Translations under genes and position numbers: made by a program
Shown here: in pieces, positions 20,955 to 30,885 of the stretch
Layout: each line of letters opens with the position of its first letter
How positions within the stretch are numbered: the stretch's first letter is position 1
From: Proteromonas lacertae
Lineage: Eukaryota > Sar > Bigyra > Opalinata > Proteromonadidae
NCBI GenBank assembly: GCA_002245135.1
Contig: NGBS01000057.1
Location: 1 to 41,423 of the forward strand
Reading direction: 5' to 3'
Length of the DNA: 41,423 bases
The notes under the pieces: model-generated
What the model was told of the DNA's origin: nothing
Databases searched by the model: none
Seen by the model: only the letters and a program-made list of their open reading frames with translations

Positions 20955-21835
20955 CACCATAGTCCCATTTACGTGAGGCTCTTACGTAACGATCTCTTAC
21001 AAGATGATTTAAGAGCCTCTCTATTCTATGGGGTCTCTACGATTGTGATTCATTATCCAATATTAAGGGTATTTTGGCCTTATTGTAGCTTTCATTTTCC
21101 TAGTGATCTTGATTTCAACAACTCAATACTCTTTTGATCTTATGAAGAGTTAGCAATCTTCCTCATCGTCTGATGATATTCCTAAGTGCAAGGGTAAGCA
21201 TCATCGTCTACAAACAGACTCTGAGATCTTTGTAAGCACTATGGACAACATTACGATCGATGGTATCTCATTGACTAAGCCTAAGAGAAGATCATCATCC
21301 ACGTTGAAAGCAAAGCAACAGAAACTCAAGGTAGTTGAACTAGATGGAATACAACAAGCGATCCGGGCTGCTTTAATGAAGAAGAGTAAGGAAGATGTCT
21401 TTACCTAGTTATCCTAAAGAGCAACACGCCTTATTTCCATCTACACCATCATTCAATGCCCAGGAGAATCTCTCTTACAATGACTACTTGGATCAGTTAA
21501 GGAAGAAGTTCAAGAACCTCGGAACCTACTTGAAAGTCATCCTCAAGGAGTACATACACTTGATGATCTTTCCCAATGAATGCTACAATGCTCTTGTCAA
21601 GATGATAACGTAGTAGGACTCCGAAGGAGTTTTCTTAATCTGCATCACTAGATCAAGATCCATTGATAAGAACAACTTCAAGAAGATAGAGCATGAGTAC
21701 TTGCTTACCCGTCGCTATCAACTCAAGATTATCTCCTAGAGAATGGATATTCTAAGATCAGCCTTAAGAACCATCCAAGAACGCCTTGAAGATATACAAC
21801 ACTTTGTCAAGGACAGCTAACATCAATTGAATATC
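20955..21835. mobile_element. GC-richer foreign block 1 (virus-like or transposon fossil)
   Basis: Base composition rises well above the surrounding DNA, and codon style matches the elements at 28.8-36.7 and 37.5-39.3 kb. It contains coding-like stretches, including a basic segment with KPKRRSSSTLKAKQQK and a short one with YNDYLDQLRKKFKNLG, but it is broken in several places and no end repeats were found. Family unknown. Moderate age: the composition is still clearly different from the host. Confidence 0.5.
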
Positions 21836-21839
21836 AGTT

Positions 21840-22515
21840 GGATAACTTTGGAGCTTTTTGAACTTTAAACAATAAGATTAAAAATAAGTTAAAAATATAG
21901 TCAACAAAAATCAAAAATTATTAATGAATCAAAGAATAGAAATATCGTTAGCAATATTGAATCATTATTATGGAATGAATGTTCATCTACTTAATATTTA
22001 GAAATGGAAATGATAATTAATAATTCAAATTCTGATGAAAATTAGTATATAACAACAATTCATAATAAAATCAATTGTAGTTTTAATAAATACAGTTACA
22101 AAGGTATAGCTAATGGTTGTTTTTAAGATTATTTTATTTCCGATTAAAGTTAAGAATGATTATACCAGTGATATTGAAAATAATATTACATAGTACATTA
22201 ATAGATAATATTGAACGTGAAATAGTTGAAAATTATAATGTAAAAGAAATTAATAAAAAAGAAAAAAGAGTTAAAAAATAAAGTATAATAATATGCTTAC
22301 AGAAGTAAATATTTATTATATTATAAATCAATTATCTTATAATAGAAACGAAGAAATATTAATATTAGCAATTATCCTTTTTCTAATAAAGAAAAATAAA
22401 TAATTTAATGTAATTGAAAATGATATTGTAATTAAATATATTAATGATGAAATTTTAAAAGAACATAATATGGAAAAAAGAATAGATGTTCAAACATATT
22501 AAAAATATAGTTGAT
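21840..22515 (+). pseudogene. Decayed AT-rich coding DNA
   Basis: Several long stretches read as protein but are broken by stops and frame changes, for example LLWNECSST.., KINCSFNKYSYKGIANGC, LTEVNIYYIINQLSYNRNEE and FNVIENDIVIKYINDEILKEH. Nearly all interrupting codons in the readable frames are TAA or TAG, one step from Gln codons. No family recognised. It lies between the foreign block and a MITE arm, and could be one or more host-type genes in decay. Confidence 0.4.
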
Positions 22516-22517
22516 TG

Positions 22518-22793
22518 TTGTTGTGCGCCGTTTGTCATAGTTGGCCGTTTGTCTACCAAACGCTTTTAAAACAAAATAAATGTATATTCTTACTTGTCTT
22601 GATGAAAAATTGTTACTTTTATACTTACTTTGTTGTATGACCTATATCTGCAGTATACTTTTTTGATAATATAAATAGTTTGAATATTTGCGCCGTTTGT
22701 TTTCTAATAATTTTTGAAGCAAATTAAATGTATATTTAGCTAATATAGACTAGCTGAAATAATTAGAATATAATAATTATTAAATCTTTCATA
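22518..22793. mobile_element. Family B MITE, solo left arm
   Basis: Starts GTTGTTGTGCGCCGTTTGTC and follows the left arm of the 9651-10285 copy for ~275 bp with few differences, including a ~10-bp deletion near 22750. The centre and right arm are absent. It may be a deletion product. Confidence 0.75.
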
Positions 22794-23349
22794 CATATAT
22801 AAAGATAAATAAATCTAATCATTCTAAAGGAAATATATAAATGATTCTACACTCTAAATAAATTACAATGTATTATTTATATATTCACAAATATAATTTC
22901 ATTATAATTAATTAAAATTGCTTCTATTAAATGAAATTAATATAAATGCAAAAATGATATGTGCAATTTTTATTGATTTAATAATTACAATCATCTTTTA
23001 AAATATTAAGAAATTATATAATTCCTTAATGATGCTACGTAAAAATTATCATAACACTCATAATATTTATTATGAAATATGCAATCGATTGTGATGCTTA
23101 TTTTATGAATTATCTTCTTATATACCCCATGCTCAAAATTTAAATCTATGTTGAAAAAATTTCTCATTCAATATTTTGAAGTAGTTATATTATTAAAGCT
23201 GAAACTTATTATATTATTAATAAACATAAAGATGCACAAGTATATCTAATTAGAATTGACGAAATCCCTCTAGAAACCCCATGTTCAATCTATTGAGCAC
23301 ATGTTCAAATGTAAAATACCCATAAATAATCATACTTGATTGTGCAATT
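22794..23349. other. AT-rich stretch, no gene recognised
   Basis: Contains only short open stretches on both strands. Possible upstream region of the glycosyltransferase at 23350. No motif supported. Confidence 0.4.
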
Positions 23350-24390
23350 TTGCATATGCAAATTAAATATATAACAATTTTTCATATTAGTTTTATTATG
23401 ATTATTATATACATTTATTGTGTATATGATGGTCTTTCAATAATAATATATGTTGTATTTCCTAATAAAGGTAAAGGAGGCCCGAAATCTTTATCGTATA
23501 ACATTAATAGAGCAATAAAGTTATGGAATGAAAAAGAAAATTTAAAAAAATTAGCAATACTTATATCAGAAGAGAATATGGAATTGAATAGACTAAAAAA
23601 TCTAACTCAGAGAAGAAGAACAATTATATGGCTGCAGAGATCAAGTTATATATATTTGGCAAAGAATCCGATGTATAATAGTGTATTTGCTAAAGTTATA
23701 TATGGCCCGAATGTTACACCATTAAAATGGTTTAATTCAATAAATAATACATATGAGAAATATTGGTGTAGTATTATGAGAAATATTTTTGGATATGTAT
23801 TGCACTCTAATAGAGTAAAGAAACAAGTCATTAAAAACACTAACTGTTATTTCTATGATAGAAAGTATTACTTCCTTAAACCTTGCCTTGAATTTGATTT
23901 AGACATAAATAAGATTAATGAATTGTATAGAAGACCGATAGATTTTTTGATATACATAAAATATGCTGATATAAATAGAAAATTGGATGAATTCATTTTA
24001 GTAGAATATCTAAAACAAAAATATAAAATTAAAATTATCAAATATGGAAATCATTCTAAAGAATATTTATTATTCATAGCAAATAAATCAAAGTTTGTGA
24101 TATATTTTTCATTTTATGATACTGGAGCTCTATCATTATTGGAAATGAAATCAATGGGTACATGGCCTATTTCACATCAAATAGAATTTATTGAAAATGG
24201 ATTTGGTAGTTATGTAAAAGAATTAGATACTAATATATATAATTCTCTAAGTAAAATAGATGATATATATAAAATAAAATATAATCCTAAATATCTGGCT
24301 AAAAATGTATACAACAACTTAAACTGTGAAAAATCATTATATAACTTAATAAAATATATTAAACAATCATTTGATTTGGCTGTACAATAA
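23350..24390 (+). CDS. Membrane-anchored GT-B-like glycosyltransferase
   Basis: An intronless protein of 346 residues from the first ATG (a later ATG at 23356 or 23398 is also possible), with its anchor at residues ~8-26. The C-terminal half has the GT-B pattern of group 1 enzymes: IDFLIYIKYADINRKLDEF (strand after the interdomain linker), YKIKIIKYGNHSKEYLLFIANKSKFVIYFS, then DTGALSLLEMKSMGTWPIS, matching the E-x7-type nucleotide-sugar site (G-x-x-x-L-E-A/M-x-x-x-G-x-P). It lies ~3 kb from the other glycan genes, separated by the foreign block, so it was probably part of the same cluster. Confidence 0.65.
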   Translation: MHMQIKYITIFHISFIMIIIYIYCVYDGLSIIIYVVFPNKGKGGPKSLSYNINRAIKLWNEKENLKKLAILISEENMELNRLKNLTQRRRTIIWLQRSSYIYLAKNPMYNSVFAKVIYGPNVTPLKWFNSINNTYEKYWCSIMRNIFGYVLHSNRVKKQVIKNTNCYFYDRKYYFLKPCLEFDLDINKINELYRRPIDFLIYIKYADINRKLDEFILVEYLKQKYKIKIIKYGNHSKEYLLFIANKSKFVIYFSFYDTGALSLLEMKSMGTWPISHQIEFIENGFGSYVKELDTNIYNSLSKIDDIYKIKYNPKYLAKNVYNNLNCEKSLYNLIKYIKQSFDLAVQ

Positions 24391-24646
24391 TATTTTAAAA
24401 GTAATAATACAACAAACAGCGCACATTATATTAAGAGTAATACAGATTCTTGCAATTAAATGTTTCTCTACGAATCTCAAACTCTTAATACCTCCAATGT
24501 TCTTTTAATTTTTATAAATGAAATAATTCTTTGTTGATTATGGTATATTATATTTATATAACATTTACAGACAATACGTTACGCAAATTTAAGCTAAATT
24601 AAGATTATTTCTTCAATGCGTCACCTTGGTAATAAACATAGAGTAT

Positions 24647-25264
24647 TGTTGTGTGCCGTTTGTCAAAGTTGGCCGTTTGTCTACCAGACACTTTTAAAAC
24701 AAACCATATGCATATTCTTATTTGTCTTGATGAAAAATTGTTACTTTTATACTTACTTTGTTATATGACCTATATCTGCAGTATACTTTTTGTTAATATA
24801 AATAGTATGAATATTTGCGCCGTTTGTTTTCTAGAAATTTTTGAAGCAAATTAAATGTATATTTAGCTAATATAGACTAAAATACATTAGCTGAAATGAT
24901 TAGAACAACTTAATGTTGATCATAAGACATTTAAAATGAAAAAAGAAAATATAGAATCAAGCCTCACTCAAGCCAGCTTTTTAATTTCTTTTTTAAATAA
25001 GTTGTTATTGAAACTATTGTAATCTATTTATATCAAATAATGTATTTTAGACTGTAGTAGTCACTGATACATTAAAATATAAAAAATATAAATATTAGTT
25101 TAATATTGATAATAATGAAGTTCATAAAGAAGTGTGTCACAGATATAGGTCATATGACAAACTAACTATATATTTGTTAATAACTCTTTATAACTAAGAT
25201 AAAAATGATATTAGTTTGTTTTAAAAGTAATTGCATGATGAGAGCGGCTCAACGGCGCACAACA
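24647..25264. mobile_element. Chimeric MITE: left half family B, right half family A
   Basis: Left part 24647-24957 follows the family B half (matching the reverse complement of 10264-9972 side of the full copy almost base for base near the centre). From the shared centre AAGCCTCACTCAAGCC (24959-24974) onward, the sequence follows family A (compare 8641-8944). Ends read GTTGTGTGCCGTTTGTC and GGCTCAACGGCGCACAAC. The two arms are therefore not complementary to each other, except at the common tip GTTGTGxGCCGTT. Confidence 0.8.
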
Positions 25265-25384
25265 AGTCTCTAACTTTCTCAGTTTCTGAAAATAAATAAT
25301 GTTTATAAACCTTCTAAATTCTGGTGAGACTAAATAGGTCTTTGTTAAGAGAATCTGAATTGACTTTGGCTTTAGCATATTTAG

Positions 25385-26702
25385 ACTCGGGCTACTGGCG
25401 CACCGAACCAAACTTTTTAAAAATACGTGACCTATGTCATATTATGTAATGTTGATTTTAGTAAATTTCTAAAATATTCTAATATAATTTTCTTAGAATT
25501 TTCTTTATTTTGATTTTTGGTTTATATTATTTATATAATTGAATTAATAAATTCTACATTACATTTAATCAACAAACACCATTTCAATCTATAATTTTAA
25601 TTTAATTAATTATTATTATATTATAATTATCAGTCTTCTTCATCCACATCTACTACGTCGACCTTGTTATGTTTTAAAAGCATAATTAGCTGCTATTTTT
25701 CGTATTCTTCTTATTCTCTTTCTTCTTTCCTTCTTTTTCTATCATCTTCACTATATAATCTACTAAAGAATCTAATTCTCTTAATCGGATTATTTTCTGC
25801 TTCACTATACATACTACTGTGTTTCTTTTGTCTTTTTCAGTCTTTTCTTTAACTTCTTCCTCTAATGTATACTTTAATGACATTGCATTACAACATTCTC
25901 TGAAATATATACTTTAATTCCTCTAATTATTCAATATCATAATCACTTGTACTATCATTTATTATTTATAATTTATAATTTAGACAAATTAAATGTATTA
26001 TCATTTATTATAATTTCAAATTAAGTTATAAATGAATTCATAAACTCCGCATAATTAGGATTATTAAAATTTCTTGAGCAAATATCTAAATTATTGTAAA
26101 CACCTCTTCTTCTACTGCAATCCATTGTTGATATATCTGTATTATATAATAAATATTTCTTAATTACATTAAGAATATTAATATCTTCAAAGCTATTGTA
26201 GTTTTTAATTGATTCTATAATGACATGTAGATAATTCAAAGGTATAATAATAATGTATACTGATAGTAACTTAATAAAATAAATAATACTGTGCTTTCAT
26301 ACCAGTCTACAATAACTTCTCTTTTAAAATTATGTATTAATTTTAATATTTCATCAACAATAACTACCAAAGTCATAATTTAGATCATCTAGCACAATTA
26401 TACTACTTGTATTTATAAATCGCCGTAAATATATTCATTTTCTATAAAATGCAACATATAAATAATACCAGCTTTTAATCGAACTTTTAAATCCTCATTT
26501 TGTTTATCATTAGTTTCATACTAAAAATAAGAGAGCAATATTTATACTGTAACTCTATTAGGTATAATTCCACTCTATTATATAAAAAATAGCAATAATT
26601 AGAAAAAATAACGTAAATTGGGTTATTTTATTTTTGTTATTTTAATAACCTCTAACGTATTTTAAAAAAGTTTGGTTCAGTGTGTTAGGAAATACCCGAG
26701 TC
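25385..26702. mobile_element. DNA element with ~45-bp terminal inverted repeats
   Basis: Left end GACTCGGGCTACTGGCGCACC.. and right end, read inward, GACTCGGGTATTTCC..; both continue with GAACCAAACTTTTT and AAATACGT. The size is 1318 bp. The interior carries minus-strand coding-like sequence (see 25686-26545) rather than a recognisable transposase. A second partial copy of the end motif (GGCTCGGTGTGCC) lies just outside the right end. No clear target duplication. Family unassigned. Confidence 0.55.
25686..26545 (-). pseudogene. Coding-like minus-strand DNA inside the TIR element
   Basis: The readable part begins near 26540 with DLKVRLKAGIIYMLHFIENEYIYGD and continues with VDEILKLIHNFKREVIVDWYES. 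A 46-nt intron (26215-26260) joins LLSYYQ in frame to SIKNYNSFEDINILNVIKKYLL and NNPNYAEFMNSFIT (stop at 26021). Several in-frame TAA/TAG codons interrupt the first half. A separate Lys/Glu-rich frame lies at 25883-25686. No family recognised. Because one splice works, this was a gene, but it appears decayed. Confidence 0.4.
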
Positions 26703-28568
26703 ATGCGGCTCGGTGTGCCAAAACGTTTAATACAATTATTATCATATGCATTATCCATATTTTTTTATATATTATAAAGTCTTATAAATATTGAGTAATT
26801 ATGCAATTAAATTTATCTAAATTTTAAATATACAATTCGCCCTATGAAGGAAATACCCGTATGATATTCATGATGTTAGGAGTTAGTTATTTTAGAATAT
26901 ATAGTTAGTTAGTCAAATGACCTACATTTGTGATATACTTTTTAATGAATTTCATTATTACTAATATTAAACTATTTTTATTATATTTTTATTTTGATGT
27001 GTCAGTCTCTACTACAATCTAGAATATTTTTTAAAGTATTTATGTGTATTATCTATTTCATTCTCTATATGCGTTATACAATCTATACAATTCATCATCG
27101 CAATTATCAACATATATATCAGCATCCAATTTACATTTCAGTATATTATTCAATGTATTACTCCAGATTTTACTCTTTGCATAATATTACTCAAATTAAC
27201 CATTACTGTCGAATAATCATTTTAATTAATAATAATTAAAGAAGTAATGTTATTCATTAATTTATGTAGAAAAATGATAATTTGTCTCGTATTCTTTGTT
27301 TTTCATTTTTTATTTGGTTGCATGAATAGTATTGATAAAAATTAATATTTCTATTTAATAACCAAAATATTATTATTATGGCGTAGTTATGCTTTCAAAT
27401 CTCAACATTTATTAAAAAAAAAATAAACAAAAGTTGCAAATTACATGACAATAGATCAGCATGAGATTTTAGAGATTTTGTATGAAAACTTGATAAAATA
27501 AGGAAAGAAGGCTTGATGCAAGTTTGAAACAATCACTTCAGAATCATTAGTTTTTTTAGTTTTATTTAAATTTTCTATTTTAAAATGTATGTACTATTCG
27601 TAAGAGAATTATTTTCATTTCAATAATTACTTCAATAGAAAGTATGGTTATTTCTAAGTGGTGCAACCGTTTCCAACGGTTGTAATTCCGTTATGTCCAA
27701 TCGTTATTGAATAAATTAAGATTGCGCAAAATGTATTTTTGCATCTAATAAAATCTTCATATGTTGAGGGAATAAATAAAGATATACAAAAAGTATAATC
27801 TAATGAAAATGATATTACATATAAACTTGAAAGAGCAATAATGTAATTTCCATTTTTAAAAATTATGTTATATCTTAGGTATGTTATAAATAGTCTTGGA
27901 TTATCTGTGCATTAGATTATGCTATAGAAAACACATTTGAGTTTTTGACAATTCTTTTTTTAAATTATTCTCAGTATATATAAAGATGCTGTGAAAAATT
28001 TTAATGCATGAAAGTACAAATCGAACTTAGCAGGATGCCAAAATTTTAGCATTTAACTATATGAAATATTGAAAAATGAAAAAGAAAAAGGTACAATCTG
28101 ACAAGTTTTGTAAACTCGATCTGAGTGAAGTATTAAATCCCTACTTTCGAAATACAATTTAAATTTCGAATTATCAAGTTTTGTCTTATAGTGAATATAT
28201 AGTTTTTTCTTTCCTATTGTTTTTATTATTTTATACTTTCATGCCTAACAAGAATGCTTTTTCTGTTAACATATTCTTTTAATACGTAGAAGTAAAGTCA
28301 TTTACAAGTTGGGGAAGTAATTTCCTTAAGTTGATAAGCACATTTTCAATTTGAGGAAAGATAAGTTGTAATATTTTCATTTTTTTCTACTTATGAAATT
28401 TGTTTATCTTCAATTATTCAAGGGCAGATATCAGGAAAGCGACTTGTTTTTATAAACCTGGCTAATTTTAATATTCTGAAAAAAATATATATATTTATAC
28501 TCTTTTATCTATATTTTTATAACATTTATTTTACAATATATTTTATTTTATTTAAAAGTAATAATGTT
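26703..28568. other. Long AT-rich gene-poor stretch with an old MITE fragment
   Basis: No gene supported over ~1.9 kb. At ~26905-27030 a degraded family A arm can be followed (CAAATGACCTACAT, TTAATGAATTTCATTATTA, GTGTCAGTCTCTACTACA). The rest is low-complexity AT sequence with short spurious frames. Confidence 0.5.
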
Positions 28569-28781
28569 ATGAATGAAAGAGATATTCCATTTAAAAGAGT
28601 AGTATTGAATAGTTTCTATTTAAGTAATTCTTATTACGATATACGATTTCAAATGATAAGAGTTTTAATTTCATATAATCCATTTAATAAATATAAATTT
28701 AGAATAACTGATTTATATTCTAATGAATTAAATTATTCAGTTATAGTATATGACAAATGTATGAGGTCTGAAGATATATAG
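28569..28781 (+). pseudogene. Host gene fragment ending at the large element
   Basis: A 70-residue frame with coding-like composition (PFKRVVLNSFYLSN, ISYNPFNKYKFRITDLYSN) that stops 6 nt before the palindromic left end of the GC-rich element. It may be a gene cut by that insertion, or a small independent frame. Family not recognised. Confidence 0.3.
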
Positions 28782-28786
28782 TATAT

Positions 28787-28989
28787 AAATGTGACCCTGG
28801 TACAATTGTCACAGAGTTCTAACGAGTGTTCTAGGAGTCCGTCCCTTTCTAGATTCAGAGTTGACTTTTACGGGGCCTTCATCGATTGCATCGATGAAGC
28901 TCCCGTAAAGGTCAACTCTGAATCTAGAAGGGGACGGACTCCTAGAACACTCGTTAGAACTCTGTGACAATTGTACCAGGGTCACATTT
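28787..28989. repeat. ~200-bp near-perfect palindrome at left end of element
   Basis: Both arms begin with GTGACCCTGGTACAATTG outermost and meet at CATCGATTGCATCGATG near 28888; only a few mismatches are seen in ~100 bp. The outermost segment repeats the element's own terminus, so the element end is duplicated head to head. It is absent at the right end. Confidence 0.9.
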
Positions 28990-29160
28990 ACGTAAGGTTC
29001 CTACGGAATTCCTCCTACGGGGTCTACTTCCTAAGGAGTCTACTTCCCTACGGGGACTCTTGGAAGCTATTTCTATACCTATCTATACCTATCTATGAGA
29101 CGATCTCCTACGGGTACTCCTGGAAGCTATCTAGAAGTGTTGGTCACCTCGAGGTGATGA
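28966..29160 (+). repeat. Left terminal inverted repeat
   Basis: Pairs with 36497-36691. It includes GGAATTCCTCCTACGGGG, two GGAAGCTAT segments and a CACCTCGAGGTGA palindrome at the inner edge. The same peptide frame appears in both copies only because the DNA is repeated. Confidence 0.9.
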
Positions 29161-29244
29161 TTCTAATCACGCTCTTGACTCTCCTTGCTACGCTGGTGAC
29201 CTTGTAAGGGCTTTTAATTGAATCGTGGAAACCAACTGGGGAAC

Positions 29245-29340
29245 CGGGAGTTTACAATTGTTAACTTGTTACCAATTGTTAACTAGTTACCAAATGGTAA
29301 CAAGTTAACAATTGTTAACAAGTTACCAAATGGTAACTCC
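29245..29340. repeat. Array of short palindromes (GTTAAC/GGTAAC type)
   Basis: Alternating 12-16-bp palindromes such as GTTAACAATTGTTAAC and GTTACCAAATGGTAAC, spaced by AAG or TAG, at least five units in ~90 bp. It lies ~85 bp inside the left TIR. Such arrays bind proteins in replication origins or promoters; here this is inference. Confidence 0.75.
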
Positions 29341-30510
29341 GGGAGGTTCTAGCTAGTTGCGGATTTCTCAAGGGCCCTTGAAGATAATGATTAGCAATCT
29401 CGGAAGGCTTGTGAAGGTATGTTTTATCATCCTTATAACTCTCCTAGATAAGTTCATCCACGACCTTCCCGAGAAGAATAGCCGTGTTGGCAAGGAAGGG
29501 AATCTCCCACGATGGGAGATTCCCTGACGCAGTCATGCACGGCTGGACGTATCTGGGAAGGTCTTGATGGTTCTTCTATTAATCAGTGACTTTATAACTG
29601 GAGGTTCTGGTTAGTACTGGATTTTCTCAAGGCCTTGAAGATCATCGTAAGCATTCTCGCTTCCTAGAGGTAAGTCTAATCGTCCTTGTTAATCAACTAG
29701 GTAACATTCAACTATCATCTATCCTAGCAAGGAAGGGATGTTCCTCCTTGAGTTACAGCTCAAGGAGGAACCTCCCGACAAAGCCATGGAACTTCCATCA
29801 AGAGAGACTTCATTACAAAGTCAAGGAACATCCACGGGATCATTGCCTAGGTATGCTTCATTGTCCTTATAACTCTTCTAGGTAAAGTTTAATTACATTG
29901 TCCAGGAGCTCACCGAGGAGATCACCATGATGACAAGGACGAGAGAAGTCCTCCTGAAGGCATAGCCGTAAGGAGGAGTTCTCTAGGACGTAGTCATGAA
30001 TGGTGATCGTATCAGGGGAGGTACTACACTTTGAGCAATAACAAGACCAGGAGATCTTCATCCAGTTAAAGGACCATTATCAGAACCTCTTTAAGCAATC
30101 AACAACTTTGTTACCACTCCAGTTAGGCTTCAATTTCTCAAGGGTCCTTGAAGATCATTGTTATCAATCTTGGGAGCCTTATAAAGGTAAGTCTTATCGT
30201 CCTTGTTAATCAACTAGGTAACATTCAACTATCATCTATCCTAGCAAGGAAGGGATGTTCCTCCTTGAGCTGTAACTCAAGGAGGAACCTCCTGACACAG
30301 TCATGGAACTTCCATCAAGAGACTGCATTACAAAGCCAAGGAACAGGATCATTGCCTAGGTAAGTTTCATTGCCCTTCTAAGACTTGAATCCAAGATGCT
30401 CCAGCTAGTTCTGAATTTCTCAAAGGCCTTGAAGATCGTGATAAACAATCTCGGGAGGGTTCTGTAGGTATCTTCCATTAGCCTTGTAAGTCATCTACTA
30501 GGAAGCTCCT
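29340..30510. repeat. Repeat units with embedded hairpins
   Basis: Three to four diverged units of roughly 250-450 bp. Each has TTTCTCAAGGxCCTTGAAGAT (palindromic CTCAAGGGCCCTTGAAG in the first), an intron-like segment GGTAAGTCT..CAACTAG, a constant lead TAGCAAGGAAGGGA and then a hairpin. Hairpins: 29499-29525 (GGGAATCTCCC..GGGAGATTCCC), 29740-29771 (GTTCCTCCTTGAG..), 29950-29982, and 30260-30291. The lead is constant while stem sequence varies with pairing kept. No protein reading is supported. Confidence 0.65.
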
Positions 30511-30764
30511 TACATACCAGTTTAGTTTATTTATTCCTGAAGGTAAAGTTCATTCCCGAGGACAGCATCATCATCTAAGCAATCGTAGAAACGTGAATAC
30601 CATGATTGGGAAGCTTAGGATAAGTAGGAACTTACCTGAGCACTTGTTAGAGATGTTACTGGAGGTAAGCTAATGAGCAATTTCTTAAGGTCAATTCCCC
30701 ATCATCTGTCCAATGGAGATTGAATAGGAATCATTCTGAAGCTATTCACTAAATACTGTAGCTG

Positions 30765-30885
30765 AACAATACATATACTAGGATCAGCAATCCATAAGCA
30801 AGGTCAAGATGCCCTAGTGGGCAGACCAGGTACCAACATCCCATCCCCTCCGGGTTCGAACCCCAGTACAGCTACTGCTTATATC
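30765..30885 (+). other. tRNA-like sequence (degenerate, pol III box pattern)
   Basis: GGTCAAGATGCCCTAGTGG resembles the A-box region of tRNA-Leu, and CCGGGTTCGAACCCC is an exact B-box with T loop. Flanking GTAGCTG and CAGCTAC are complementary. The spacing and D/anticodon arms do not make a standard tRNA, so it is more likely a decayed tRNA, a SINE-like head or a pol III promoter within the element. Confidence 0.45.

Noticed and set aside
24651-24854. 67-residue frame starting MCRLSKLAVCLPD
   Set aside because: It lies entirely in the MITE arm and ends within it.
21840-26545. Idea that this organism reads TAA and TAG as glutamine, as Paramecium does (suggested by 25-nt introns)
   Set aside because: All well-supported genes are free of internal TAA/TAG, use CAA for Gln, and end at TAA or TAG at the expected protein length.
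26994-27239. 81-residue hydrophobic frame
   Set aside because: Low-complexity Ile/Tyr/His composition in AT-rich DNA, overlapping an old MITE arm; no coding evidence.
28971-29207. Frame MYQGHIYVRFLRNSS.. seen at both ends of the large element
   Set aside because: It is identical at 36480-36686 only because it lies in the terminal inverted repeats; no sign of protein-level selection.
29340-30510. CRISPR-like array
   Set aside because: The units are long, diverged and irregularly spaced, with hairpins inside rather than short identical repeats with unique spacers, and the context is eukaryotic.
30765-30885. Functional tRNA gene
   Set aside because: B-box is perfect, but the acceptor, D and anticodon arms do not fold with normal spacing.
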